A stretch of 64,000 bases of DNA from Marinobacterium stanieri (GTDB lineage: Bacteria > Pseudomonadota > Gammaproteobacteria > Pseudomonadales > Balneatricaceae): positions 220,520 to 284,519 of the forward strand of contig NZ_FTMN01000007.1 of assembly GCF_900155945.1 (NCBI RefSeq), read 5' to 3'. Shown here one piece after another: positions 55,179 to 63,407 of the stretch. Positions within the stretch are counted from its first letter, which is position 1. The number at the start of each line of letters is the position of its first letter. Made by a program: the position numbers and the translations under genes. The notes under the pieces were generated by a model. The model made no database searches. It had not been told where the DNA came from and saw only the letters and a program-made list of their open reading frames with translations.

Positions 55179-55236
55179 GCCACAACCCCGAAAGCAATTT
55201 ATTCAAAGACAGATTAATCCCAACCACAAAGGAGGT

Positions 55237-56256
55237 CTAAATCTTCTTTGACCATTTCAGATATTTGTTGGCGATGTCATCAAACGTCTTCAAGTGCCTT
55301 GCAATCTTGTCTGCATCACAGCTCTGACACAGCGAAGGCTTGCCCTTCCCTGTCAGCAGCATCATCGTTTGCTGACCACACTTCTTGCAGCGTATGTACC
55401 CAAGCGGGCCATCAACCGGTGTAAACAGGTCACACTCGATATCTGGCCTGCTACCCACCAAGGCTGCCACATCTTCCATTTCGTATTTGTTGCTCAGAAA
55501 CAGATATTTGAGTGCTCTTAACCGAGCCAAAGGCGCCAATCCACCCTGCTGAACTTTGACAACATTCAGTGACAACCAGTACAGACTTTGTAAGCTCAGC
55601 AGCGGTTCCAGCCTCTCCACATTGAGATACTTGGGGCTATGGCCATCACCGGCTACCCTGAGCCCCTTTAGGCCGGTCAACCCAGACACGAATGAAAGGT
55701 CAGCAGAGGCACGTATATTTTCCAGCTCCAGCCATTCAAGCAAAGGGAGTTCAGCCAGTGGTGCCAGTGGCGTGATTGAGGGAGAACTGCCAATCGACAG
55801 GTACTTCAGTGTCTTCGCGTGCGCGACAGCCTCTATGGACTTGATCCCGCTCCACTTGATGCTCAACCCCTTAATCGACTTCATCTGGCACACAGCATCA
55901 AACAGCTGCTGGTTGGCCCTGGATGAAAACCAGATATATTCAACCTTATCCAGGCCAGGCAGAGCTTCACACCAGGATTGCACCAATTTTTTCTGCTCGG
56001 AGGGTTTCAACTCTGTCTGGGTACAGACGATATTGATACGGTCACCGCCATCATATTCAGAGGGGTGGCGGATGGATTTGGGCGGAAAATCACGGGTTGG
56101 GCGGTGATACCAGAAGCTGTGCCAGGGCTGAATGTTTTCGCTTCGCTGCTCCATATCCTGGCGAAGCGTCTCCTTAAAGTTATCCATCACCTCCCGGGAC
56201 GACTTTGCCAAAGCCTTGTCCCTGAAGCGCGTGAACTCATCCCGGTTATCTGACAT
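55237..56256 (-). CDS. Leucine-rich repeat-like protein with C-terminal zinc ribbon
   Basis: 339 aa from ATG 56256 (GGAG nine bases upstream; ATGs at 56262 and 56271 are also in frame). The middle (about 130-260) is a run of short leucine-rich repeats (TLKYLSIGSSPSITPLAPLAELPLLEWLELEN, LRVAGDGH, LYWLSLNVVKV, LKYLFLSNK, written here as separate pieces of adjacent repeats). The C-terminus has a four-Cys zinc ribbon (CKKCGQQ and LCQSCD). The family is not recognised. It starts 20 bases after the upstream membrane-anchored gene and is probably co-transcribed. Confidence 0.65.
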   Translation of the reverse strand: MSDNRDEFTRFRDKALAKSSREVMDNFKETLRQDMEQRSENIQPWHSFWYHRPTRDFPPKSIRHPSEYDGGDRINIVCTQTELKPSEQKKLVQSWCEALPGLDKVEYIWFSSRANQQLFDAVCQMKSIKGLSIKWSGIKSIEAVAHAKTLKYLSIGSSPSITPLAPLAELPLLEWLELENIRASADLSFVSGLTGLKGLRVAGDGHSPKYLNVERLEPLLSLQSLYWLSLNVVKVQQGGLAPLARLRALKYLFLSNKYEMEDVAALVGSRPDIECDLFTPVDGPLGYIRCKKCGQQTMMLLTGKGKPSLCQSCDADKIARHLKTFDDIANKYLKWSKKI

Positions 56257-56276
56257 TAACATTTTCTCCATGCATT

Positions 56277-56936
56277 TCAGGCGCTTGCCACAGTGATAGG
56301 CTTGTTCACCTTCAGGTTACGTCGTCCAAAAAACCAGTACACGCCCCGCATGCGCCACAGGGGCAAGCTGGTGACATATTCAACCTGATACAGCATGGAT
56401 TTCTCTACCTCACCCATCAGGTCCTGCTTTGGCAAGGGTGAAATCCTTTCAGCCGCTTCAACACGGTAACAGGCTTCTTGGTGGCGGGCATAGAGTTCAT
56501 CATTATCGAGCAGGGTAAAGGCTTGAGTGTAAGCAGTTGTCCGATTTGGCAACGTCATGGCATCTTTTGTGGATGCAGTCGTAACCCCCAGGGTATCGGA
56601 ATAGCGAGTGACAAAATCGATGTTCACCAAACCGTTTGCGTAATACACCAGCGCCCAGGTGTTCTGGCTGTCCGACCACCAGGCAGCACATTGGATGGCC
56701 TTGCCATCATTCAGAGTATGGGACAGGAAAATACACTCGAATATAAACCCACGCGGCTCGGCCCAGGCAGCGAAAGCTTCGCGAGCAGCCTGAAAGCCCG
56801 GATCATCAATCTCATTGACGACTTCCAGCACATCACTGGGCCGACGCATGGTTTCAATGGAGCTGACAACTGCACGATTAATCACAAACACGATGGCCAG
56901 AACAGCCAACAGGGTGAAGGTCAAACTGATACCCAT
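56277..56936 (-). CDS. Membrane-anchored hypothetical protein
   Basis: 219 aa with one N-terminal membrane segment (LTFTLLAVLAIVFVINRAVV). A soluble domain follows with FECIFLSHTLNDGKAIQCAAWW and WALVYYANGLVNIDFVTRYS, beta-rich and Trp/Tyr-rich, then a helical part. The last 40 residues (SLPLWRMRGVYWFFGRRN) are basic and aromatic. I recognise no family. It lies directly upstream of the LRR/zinc-ribbon gene in the same direction. Confidence 0.65.
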   Translation of the reverse strand: MGISLTFTLLAVLAIVFVINRAVVSSIETMRRPSDVLEVVNEIDDPGFQAAREAFAAWAEPRGFIFECIFLSHTLNDGKAIQCAAWWSDSQNTWALVYYANGLVNIDFVTRYSDTLGVTTASTKDAMTLPNRTTAYTQAFTLLDNDELYARHQEACYRVEAAERISPLPKQDLMGEVEKSMLYQVEYVTSLPLWRMRGVYWFFGRRNLKVNKPITVASA

Positions 56937-57071
56937 AAGACTCCCTTCTATTTTTTATCCCTGCTTCTTTAGTCAGGGGGTACTGCCAACTTTCCCGCTG
57001 GCAAGGTTAATCAATACCCGATCCGCTCTGGTGAGTGGCTGCCATGCTATGGTGACAGCCACCACAACACC

Positions 57072-57908
57072 CTAGTGTGCCAATGCGGCAGACTCGGCAG
57101 CACAGTCGCGGACCGGTGGCAGGCTTTGTGCCTTCACAAACGCCAGCTCGGCTTTGGCGGCTGCCATGTCCGACTGGAAATCGGCATCCGCATGCAACCG
57201 AGCCACTGTTGCCGTTGCCACAATGCGTCCCTGGACAACATCACTGTGCCAATGAACATTGCAGACATTACGGCTTTCACCAAAGGCCAGGCCTCTTGCC
57301 AGGATCTCATCCGCCCGCTCAGGGGCCAGTTCAGCCAACACCAGCGCCCAACTCCAGCCAATGGAGGTATGGCCTGAAGGGTAAGAGCCATCATGTCTCA
57401 ACTCAGCCTCATCCTGAGGGCTACAGGTTGGCTCATTATTCATCATGAAGGGACGCGCACGATTATAGTGATTCTTCGCCGAATAGGTCGCCAGACCCGC
57501 GTCCGTCAATGTTCTTCTCAACAGTTGATACAGGTGAGGTGTCTGCTCTTGAGAGATCGGCGCACCCACTGCACAGGAAAAGGTGCCAGCGGCATTGGGG
57601 AAACTGAGGTCGGCATCCTGTGCTGCCAGCATCCATCGAGGGGTTCCTCTTACTGCCAGTTTTTCCTGGGCAATACTTTGATCGAGCTGAAAAGCCGCAG
57701 AGCCTTTGACCGGCGCACTGGGTAATAGCGCCAGGCTGTTGGGCAATTCAGTTTCAGACAGGTAGCCTTGAAGATACCCGGGCTGAATTTCAGCGACCGG
57801 CTCGGGCTGGCTTCCCCCCTGCAGGCTGGCACAGCCCGTGATTAGGACAGCGCCTGCTCCCAGCAAAAGCGCCCTGTTAAGCTGTACATGTTTAACAACG
57901 TTGTTCAT
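57072..57908 (-). CDS. Class A acid phosphatase (PhoN/PAP2-like) lipoprotein
   Basis: 278 aa. Lipobox ITGC with Cys26, then the PAP2-type phosphatase motifs in order: KNHYNRARP (KxxxxxxRP), GSYPSGHTSIGW (PSGH), and ESRNVCNVHWHSD (SRxxxxxHxxxD). These are the vanadate-binding acid phosphatase residues of PhoN/PhoC. Lipid-anchored on the outer membrane or in the periplasm, it would release phosphate from organic esters. Confidence 0.9.
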   Translation of the reverse strand: MNNVVKHVQLNRALLLGAGAVLITGCASLQGGSQPEPVAEIQPGYLQGYLSETELPNSLALLPSAPVKGSAAFQLDQSIAQEKLAVRGTPRWMLAAQDADLSFPNAAGTFSCAVGAPISQEQTPHLYQLLRRTLTDAGLATYSAKNHYNRARPFMMNNEPTCSPQDEAELRHDGSYPSGHTSIGWSWALVLAELAPERADEILARGLAFGESRNVCNVHWHSDVVQGRIVATATVARLHADADFQSDMAAAKAELAFVKAQSLPPVRDCAAESAALAH

Positions 57909-58060
57909 ACCTACCTACCCTGGTTGTAGCCCTGCTTGTGAAAGGCTTGAGAATAACGTGAAGTTTTCTGGACCGGCTAATGAGCCTTGGCAAAACAATC
58001 ATAGCCGACATTCATAGTTTCCCTAGCATCGGCCGCCAGATACCGGACGTGAACGGCCTG

Positions 58061-59134
58061 TTAAAACGCCTGCCCAAAGCGCATATAAAATCCGTTATTT
58101 CCTTCCTTGCCGACAGCAAAGTCGAAGCTCATGGATATCTGTTCAGCTTCGTTGATCATGATCTGCCCACCGACACCTGCTGAGGGGTAGAGATTCTCAG
58201 AGCTGGTGCAGCTCTTGCCATCACCATACAGGCAGGCAACACCGACAAACAGATTGACACCAAACCGGCCACGCAATCGCCAACGCTTTTCCAGCTCGAC
58301 CAGGCTGGCGTTAGGTGCAAGGTACTGGCCCTGAGTGTAACCACGCAGATCAACACTCGAATACGCACCGTTACTGGCATCATTGGTCCAGCGTCCATCA
58401 ACCCGATAGGCCAGTACACTGTTGTTGGCCTGGGGAATGTATTGACGAAATTTAACCCGATAGACATCAAAGCTGTCCTCACCGCCCAATGACTCTCGAT
58501 AGGCAAAATTATCCATCTGAAACTTGATGCCGGAGGTTGGCGTGTTCTTGTTATTGCGGGTGTCATACATGCCCACCAGCCCCACACCGACCGAGTCAAA
58601 TCCGGTTAGCCCCAACAGTCCCAGCGCCTCATTCACCCCGCCATTTTCGGAGAAGATAAGGTAATTGGTGTAGGTAGCCTGGATACCCGCATACCACTGC
58701 TCTTTCACCTGCTGCAGGTACTTCAGCTGCAGCACATGGAAGTTGTCCGTGGTTTGTGCGGGATAACCGGAGCCCAGAAAATCTTCATAGTCATTATTGA
58801 TGGTGCCGCCCCCGCCAAACAGCGTCAGCCGCTTGCGATCCTGATCCCAGAAGGTACGCAGGAACACGCCGGCGCCGTATGAGTCGGTGGTACTGAAGGT
58901 ACCGCCGACGCCTACCATGGATGAAGTGGATTCGGGGTCCAGCTTAAACAAGTAACTTGCCATTCCCCCTGCCGATGTACCAATTTTCGGGTTGCTGCTG
59001 ACCATCGGCACGGCCAGCCAGGGTGAGGCCGTTGGTGTGATAGCGGATTGCTTACTTTCGTCCTGCGCGCATGCCTGTGAACTCAGGGCAGCCAGCGCCG
59101 TGGCAGACACAAGTTGGGTAAAACGCCTTTTCAT
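58061..59134 (-). CDS. BamA/TamA-like outer-membrane beta-barrel protein
   Basis: 357 aa. Signal peptide ending QACAQ (about 1-24). The rest is alternating amphipathic strands, such as TLFGGGGTINNDYED, TNYLIFSENGG, GVGLVGMYDTRNNKNTP (surface-antigen D15-like), VYRVKFRQYIP and GYTQGQYLAPNASLV. The C-terminal strand ends in Phe (RFGQAF), the usual BAM signal. POTRA domains are absent, so it is a barrel-only member. Function is unknown. Confidence 0.82.
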   Translation of the reverse strand: MKRRFTQLVSATALAALSSQACAQDESKQSAITPTASPWLAVPMVSSNPKIGTSAGGMASYLFKLDPESTSSMVGVGGTFSTTDSYGAGVFLRTFWDQDRKRLTLFGGGGTINNDYEDFLGSGYPAQTTDNFHVLQLKYLQQVKEQWYAGIQATYTNYLIFSENGGVNEALGLLGLTGFDSVGVGLVGMYDTRNNKNTPTSGIKFQMDNFAYRESLGGEDSFDVYRVKFRQYIPQANNSVLAYRVDGRWTNDASNGAYSSVDLRGYTQGQYLAPNASLVELEKRWRLRGRFGVNLFVGVACLYGDGKSCTSSENLYPSAGVGGQIMINEAEQISMSFDFAVGKEGNNGFYMRFGQAF

Positions 59135-59367
59135 ATCACTTCCTTATTCGACAGCTCAGGGAGCACTGCACCTACATCTGAGCCAGTCAGCAATTTTTTC
59201 GGTTCCAGTGCTTCAACAACTAAGGTTAGCTGGTGTGTGCCTACCTTCGATAGCACACACTTGATTCATCACCTAACTAAACACGTAGGACGCTTCAAAC
59301 GAACCTCTCTTTCTGTGAACTGCTAAGCTTTTGACGAGAGACGAACCTTTAAACCAGGAGAAACCCA

Positions 59368-59757
59368 ATGAGCTACCAACATGTCCTGGTCACCGTGGAT
59401 TTATCTGATGTAAGCAAAGCCCTAGTCGATAAAGCCATCGAGCAAGCCAAACCAGACAACAGCAAACTTTCGATTTTATATGTGGATGAGAGCCACCTAA
59501 GGGATGACCCCAAGGAGACCGCTCACCTTGAAGCACAACTGCAACACCTGGCAGACACCTGTGGCTATCCCGTCACGGATACCGCAGTCGTTATCGGTGA
59601 CCTGCATATGAAAGTGGCCGGGCTGGTCGAGACCAGCGATATAGATCTGGTTGTGTGTGGGCACCACCATAGCCTGGTCAGCCGCATGTTCAGCTCGGTA
59701 CCCAAACTCGTCAACAACGTAAAAGCCGACCTGCTTGTAGTGTATATCGAGTCATAG
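59368..59757 (+). CDS. Universal stress protein UspA family
   Basis: 129 aa (slightly short for the family). YQHVLVTVDLS at the start, DKAIEQAK helix, LSILYVDESH strand. The end reads LVVCGHHHSLVSRMFSSVPKLVN and ADLLVVYI. The GHHH in place of the ATP-binding GxHG, and the absence of the GSV loop, match E. coli UspA-type members, which do not bind ATP. It is a cytosolic stress-induced protein. Confidence 0.9.
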   Translation: MSYQHVLVTVDLSDVSKALVDKAIEQAKPDNSKLSILYVDESHLRDDPKETAHLEAQLQHLADTCGYPVTDTAVVIGDLHMKVAGLVETSDIDLVVCGHHHSLVSRMFSSVPKLVNNVKADLLVVYIES

Positions 59758-59824
59758 CCTGTACCGGGTTTACATAACTTCCCTGAAGTACTGGGTAAGC
59801 CGGAAGAGGGCCGCATCAACATAA

Positions 59825-59842
59825 AGCCCGCGCACGCGGGCT
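59825..59842 (+). terminator. Short GC hairpin after the UspA gene
   Basis: AGCCCGCG and CGCGGGCT form an 8-bp stem with a CA loop. No T-run follows, so it is a weak candidate. Confidence 0.4.
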
Positions 59843-59867
59843 GTATTAATAAGCAAGAGACTTAAAA

Positions 59868-59894
59868 AATATTGTAGACCCTAATGGAGGGTCT
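59868..59894 (-). terminator. Terminator for the LysE-type gene on the minus strand
   Basis: TAGACCCT and AGGGTCTA form an 8-bp stem with a 5-base loop. On the minus strand it is followed by CAATATTTTTT. It lies downstream of the gene ending at 59945. Confidence 0.65.
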
Positions 59895-59944
59895 AAAGTC
59901 CTTCTATGTGCCGAGCCTGTCTGCAAGATCTAATCGCACTCACG

Positions 59945-60571
59945 TTATCGCTGCTTCATAAATGCAACAGCCAACCCTGAAGAAACGAATGTAACACCTG
60001 CTCCGACATTTAGCCCAGAGACCAGCCGAGGCTTGTTTCTAAACCACTCAGATAATTGTGAAGAAAATACGCCCATTAAGCTAAAGCCAACTGCGGTCAA
60101 TAATGAAAACCAAACCCCATACCCAATCATTTGCGTTGTCACTGATCCCAGACTGGGGTTCACAAATTGAGGAATGAAAGCCAAAACAAACATACCTGGC
60201 TTTGGATTAAGTGAAGCAGAGAGAAAACCAGTAGAGAAAGTTACTTTAAGCGACTGTTTCTTAGCTGGTTCTAATGAAAATAGGTTTCTTGTGAGAAGTA
60301 CTTTTACACCCAGACAAATCAGGTAAGCAGCACCAACCAGCTTTACAACATAAAAAGCCACTTCGGACGTTTGAATCAAAAGTGTCAGTCCAAAAGTTGC
60401 TGCGACGACATGAAAAAGAATACCCACTCCGGAAGACATCCCTGAGATGACTGCTGCCAATCGACCCTGACTCAAACCGCGTCCTATAGCGAGCAAATTA
60501 TCCGGCCCCGGTGAGATCACTAACAGTAAACAAGCCAATGTATACGTAATGAGCACCTCTAATGGGAACAT
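59945..60571 (-). CDS. LysE/RhtB family exporter
   Basis: 208 aa, about six membrane segments. LysE pattern: LLLVISPGPDNLLAIGRGLSQG, then VGAAYLICLGVKVLL, and TGFLSASLNPKPGMFVLAFIP. The gene is noticeably more AT-rich than the LysE genes at 37603 and 51918 and opens the accessory right end of the window. It is an amino-acid or homoserine-lactone-type exporter; the substrate is unknown. Confidence 0.88.
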   Translation of the reverse strand: MFPLEVLITYTLACLLLVISPGPDNLLAIGRGLSQGRLAAVISGMSSGVGILFHVVAATFGLTLLIQTSEVAFYVVKLVGAAYLICLGVKVLLTRNLFSLEPAKKQSLKVTFSTGFLSASLNPKPGMFVLAFIPQFVNPSLGSVTTQMIGYGVWFSLLTAVGFSLMGVFSSQLSEWFRNKPRLVSGLNVGAGVTFVSSGLAVAFMKQR

Positions 60572-60677
60572 AATATCTCCTTGAGTTATAGTTCTGGTTC
60601 AGGGGAATCATCAACATTTATCCTGAAGAACAAGCAAGTTGGCTGAAGCTATTTTGCGTGCCGATCTCATTGACTTG

Positions 60678-61178
60678 CTAAATACCAACCGATTGCTGCT
60701 GAAGAAACACAGGCAGATCGGTAGTTGGTGGACAAACATTGAGATGGTAAAGAATGTCCGCAGCATGCCCCCTGTGATAAGTATTGTGGTTGACGACGTG
60801 TAAAAGTATATCCCGCCGACTCATGCATCCCGCGCCACCTCCGATGAACTCAAACTCCACAACTTCTGCCAGTTCATTATCCGTGATTGAGCCGGCGTAG
60901 CCCACGTACCATTCGTTCATGTCACGCTGCCTTCTCACAATCACCTCAATTTCAGGACAACTCTCAGGGTTACGTGTGGTTAGGCCGTGATGTTGGCCAA
61001 GCAGGTGACACTGCCAGACGTAGTCCATTGTGCAGGAGTGGTTAAGCGTGCGAATCAGACTGCCAAAGGCAATTGGCCGTGATGCAGTTAGCTCTGAGTC
61101 TGGAATAGACGCTATCACCGTCAGAAACAGGTCGTCAGCCCAGGCTTTGTAGCGCGTAAGTACTTGCGTGTATGTCAT
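60678..61178 (-). CDS. DinB-fold (YfiT-like) metal-dependent protein
   Basis: 166 aa from ATG 61178 (GAGAG upstream); an ATG at 61196 adds six residues. It is a four-helix-bundle DinB family member. The first metal His lies in LIRTLNHSCTMDYVW and the other two in LHVVNHNTYHRGHAADIL (NHxxxHRGH). This family is unrelated to the polymerase IV gene that shares the name. It probably acts as a thiol-dependent transferase with bound metal; the substrate is unknown. Confidence 0.87.
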   Translation of the reverse strand: MTYTQVLTRYKAWADDLFLTVIASIPDSELTASRPIAFGSLIRTLNHSCTMDYVWQCHLLGQHHGLTTRNPESCPEIEVIVRRQRDMNEWYVGYAGSITDNELAEVVEFEFIGGGAGCMSRRDILLHVVNHNTYHRGHAADILYHLNVCPPTTDLPVFLQQQSVGI

Positions 61179-61271
61179 AAAACTCTCGATTGGCATCTAA
61201 TATCAATGCTTGAGGCTGACACGGTCAGTCTGCAGAATGGTAGCCTTGCTAAAACTGGAAACACTACATTG

Positions 61272-61517
61272 TCATGCGTTTGTATCCCGCCGCACCAATT
61301 TGAACAAATATAAGAGTAGACTAATACATATGCAGCTTGGCGCACCAGCTACAATAAACCAACTCAACCAAATGAAAAACAAATAAATCCAATCGATAAA
61401 ACCATCACAATGTGTTTCACATTGAGGGTTATGCAGCCAAGCGATGTAGCACATAATTAGACCAACCAACACTCCAAATGATGTGCTAATTTTAAGGCTT
61501 ATTACTATAATACTCAT
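61272..61517 (-). CDS. Small hypothetical membrane protein
   Basis: 81 aa with two membrane segments (about 10-27 and 42-70) separated by a short loop with three Cys-containing motifs (CYIAWLHNPQCETHCDGF). The DNA is AT-rich and unlike the core. No family is recognised. Confidence 0.5.
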   Translation of the reverse strand: MSIIVISLKISTSFGVLVGLIMCYIAWLHNPQCETHCDGFIDWIYLFFIWLSWFIVAGAPSCICISLLLYLFKLVRRDTNA

Positions 61518-61560
61518 TTAATATAAGACAAATAAAGGCTTTTTTTTTAAAAAATGGACA

Positions 61561-61845
61561 TCATAATATTGATATATTCACTGGACCATTTTCTATTTTC
61601 AATGAATATTCAATCGCTAAAGTTTCTAAAGCATCTGGAGAACCTTTGACCTCCCATTCGAACCAGTTACACCATTCAAATGTAAGCTTAAGCCCGTCTT
61701 TTATTAGAGTATAGCTGTCAAAGTCGATACCTTTATCAAAAGCAAATGGAGAATATTGCTTAGTTTGTTTCCAACCTTTACTTTTTAAACCCTCAATAAT
61801 TTTTATTCCAAGCTTCGTTTCTAAATCAAAAATTTTTACGATCAT
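61561..61845 (-). CDS. Small hypothetical protein, 94 aa
   Basis: A soluble mixed alpha-beta protein: LETKLGIKIIEGLKSKGW helix, then strands DSYTLIKDGLKLTFEWCNW and WEVKGSPDALETLA. AT-rich DNA. No family is recognised; it fits the size of orphan accessory or cassette genes. Confidence 0.5.
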   Translation of the reverse strand: MIVKIFDLETKLGIKIIEGLKSKGWKQTKQYSPFAFDKGIDFDSYTLIKDGLKLTFEWCNWFEWEVKGSPDALETLAIEYSLKIENGPVNISIL

Positions 61846-61954
61846 ATTATAAAATCAGATAAATTAACTGTAATTGATATAACAGCATAATATTTTCTAA
61901 AACCTATAAATAAATTAAAAACAAATACCAGATTTGGTATGAGAATACTTATAC

Positions 61955-62284
61955 TTAGAGCAACTTAGGTAAATACGAATGAATCACGCAATAAAGAAAA
62001 GGAGATAAGAAACCTATCAAAAAAGCTTTTAAAGCTGGCTTAGTTTTTTTAAACACCGCCAGTATTAAACTAGAAACTATCAAAAAAAAACTGATGCCAA
62101 ATAGTAAAAATTGAATTAGTAATTCGATTACATCTCCAAGACCAGCAGGTTCGCCTGGCACTACAGGAATCAGCCAATAGAGAGTAGACCGAAAGGCTAG
62201 ACCGATAACACTAAGGCCTAACGCAGTGTATTCTACGACTCTTATCACCCCCTCAAACATTCCAGATATCTCCTTCTTTGACAA
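61955..62284 (-). CDS. Small hypothetical membrane protein, 109 aa
   Basis: Three membrane segments are predicted (about 14-35, 50-68 and 85-105). It has no catalytic motif and AT-rich DNA. No family is recognised. Confidence 0.5.
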   Translation of the reverse strand: MSKKEISGMFEGVIRVVEYTALGLSVIGLAFRSTLYWLIPVVPGEPAGLGDVIELLIQFLLFGISFFLIVSSLILAVFKKTKPALKAFLIGFLSPFLYCVIHSYLPKLL

Positions 62285-62297
62285 TCTGGACTCACCT

Positions 62298-62351
62298 CTG
62301 TCTGGTGGACACCTCTATCCTAATAATTAGAACAGGTGCCTACTTAGACAG
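62298..62351. repeat. Imperfect inverted repeat, possible IS scar
   Basis: CTGTCTGGTGGACACCT (62298-62314) and AGGTGCCTACTTAGACAG (62334-62351) are inverted copies that share CTGTCT and CACCT. A 19-base centre (TATCCTAATAATTAGAA) separates them. This could be a mobile-element end pair or the stem of a long hairpin. Confidence 0.45.
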
Positions 62352-62453
62352 TCGTAGGTTCATCTGACGATAGATGACGTCTATTTTTCGTAGGAAAATC
62401 GGAAAATTAACGTCAAATTCAAGCAGCTGAAGTGTCACATTCAAGACGATAAA

Positions 62454-62482
62454 GCCCACATTTTTGCCAAAGAAATGTGGGC
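62454..62482 (-). terminator. Terminator of the 53-aa gene
   Basis: GCCCACATTT and AAATGTGGGC form a perfect 10-bp stem with a 9-base loop. On the minus strand it is followed by TTTATCG. The rest of 62285-62498 has no other gene. Confidence 0.7.
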
Positions 62483-62498
62483 CTTACACAGGATATTT

Positions 62499-62660
62499 CT
62501 ACTCCTCTTTTCGTTTTGTTTTTCTTTGTGCGATGGCACCCACGCCAAGTAAAACAAAAATTAGGGAAATCGCATAAGACTCAACACCACTCCCTCGCTG
62601 AACTGCACCTAATGCGGCAAGAATACCCATCACAATAAGAATCACCCCAACAAATTTCAT
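62499..62660 (-). CDS. Small hypothetical membrane protein, 53 aa
   Basis: 53 aa from ATG 62660 with AAGGA upstream; longer in-frame extensions lack an SD. Two membrane segments (VGVILIVMGILAALGAVQ and YAISLIFVLLGVGAIAQ) and a basic tail KTKRKEE. No family is recognised. It lies between a terminator and the IS remnant. Confidence 0.6.
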   Translation of the reverse strand: MKFVGVILIVMGILAALGAVQRGSGVESYAISLIFVLLGVGAIAQRKTKRKEE

Positions 62661-62719
62661 TTTCAAGTTCCTTTTGGTTAAGAAAATATTTAAGCGCACT
62701 ATGTAACACGCAATGCATG

Positions 62720-62818
62720 TGGTCCTACCCACAAAAAGTAGACACGTTGATTATGCACATTTGCGCTCGTACTCTGCCGGGCTGACATATCCCAAAGCCG
62801 AGTGCAGCACCTTGTTAA
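62720..62818 (-). mobile_element. IS3-family insertion sequence remnant (transposase tail and right end)
   Basis: The minus-strand frame from 62818 reads KVLHSALGYVSPAEYERKCA then stop (62751-62753), the typical last 20 residues of IS3-family OrfB (LHSxLGYxSPxEYE). Downstream is an IS-end-like sequence starting TGGTCCTACCCACAAAAAGT (62720 onward). Only about 100 bases remain. It directly follows the cassette gene stop and the first bases of its attC (GCTTAAC). The IS or a deletion removed the rest of that attC. Confidence 0.75.
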
Positions 62819-62820
62819 GC

Positions 62821-63297
62821 CTACAATGCCGCATAGGTCTCTTCCGAAACCTTGGTTCCATCCGGGTTCACCCAAGAGAGCACTGCGTTGTAGGCAGTAA
62901 GGCTCCCTAGGTGGATCGCAGCTATTAAAGTTACTGAACTGCCTGGTTGGAGCTTTGGCACGGGGAATTTTGCTTCGTAGTCATTTTTCACTAGCGGGCT
63001 ATCTTCCGGCTTTACCAATAAATTTAGATCAACATCTTTGGCATCTACATCACTGATATTGGTTATGCGGAAACGGTAAGTCTTGCCATCTTTGAAAAGA
63101 TCGAATGACAGTCGAGCAGTATTTTTTCCTCGCTCTTCACGCAGCAAAATTTCCAGTTGCTTTTTGGCGAGCTCGGACGTAGCCCGCTGCAGATCGTTGG
63201 ATTCTTTTTGAATTTTCCTTTGGCCAAACCAAACAATCAAACTAACGATCGTGGCGATACAGCCCAAGAGAACACTTAAAATCTCGTACTTTGACAC
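62821..63297 (-). CDS. Integron cassette protein, membrane-anchored, unknown function
   Basis: 158 aa from GTG 63297 with GGGAG five bases upstream; a longer ORF reads through the preceding attC and is not used. One N-terminal membrane segment (EILSVLLGCIATIVSLIVW), a coiled coil (about 30-60, IQKESNDLQRATSELAKKQL), then a beta-sandwich-like domain (YRFRITNISDVDAKDVDL) typical of extracytoplasmic or CARDB-like folds. The stop codon is directly followed by the R''-like GCTTAACAAG of its own, now truncated, attC. Confidence 0.65.
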   Translation of the reverse strand: MSKYEILSVLLGCIATIVSLIVWFGQRKIQKESNDLQRATSELAKKQLEILLREERGKNTARLSFDLFKDGKTYRFRITNISDVDAKDVDLNLLVKPEDSPLVKNDYEAKFPVPKLQPGSSVTLIAAIHLGSLTAYNAVLSWVNPDGTKVSEETYAAL

Positions 63298-63312
63298 CCT
63301 GACTCCCTTTGA

Positions 63313-63403
63313 GCTTAACGCCGTGGTTTGGGGCCGGAACGAAGCGCAGCGCAGTGGAGGTCCCAGCCGCAATAGCGGCGAACAACACCACTTTGTTAGG
63401 CAT
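63313..63403 (-). repeat. attC recombination site (integron cassette)
   Basis: On the minus strand it starts GCCTAACAAAGTGG right after the DUF4279 stop and ends CCACGGCGTTAAGC. A hairpin core contains GTTCGCCGCTATTGCGGC and GGGACCTCCACTGCG. R'' GCCTAAC and R' GCGTTAAGC, with inner L arms AAGTGG/CCAC and an imperfect stem, give the usual attC length of about 90 bases. It ends one cassette (DUF4279) and precedes the next (membrane-anchored gene). Confidence 0.85.
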
Positions 63404-63407
63404 TGTC

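Noticed and set aside
60678..61178. DinB-fold gene as DNA polymerase IV
   Set aside because: The shared name misleads; it has the His metal triad of the DinB/YfiT fold and no polymerase motif. The true polymerase is at 20207-21298.
62285..62498. CRISPR-like repeats near the right end
   Set aside because: The short inverted repeats do not recur at regular spacing, and no cas gene is present.
63298..63372. Longer start of the 158-aa cassette gene at 63372
   Set aside because: The first 25 codons would translate the attC site itself. GTG 63297 has its own SD.
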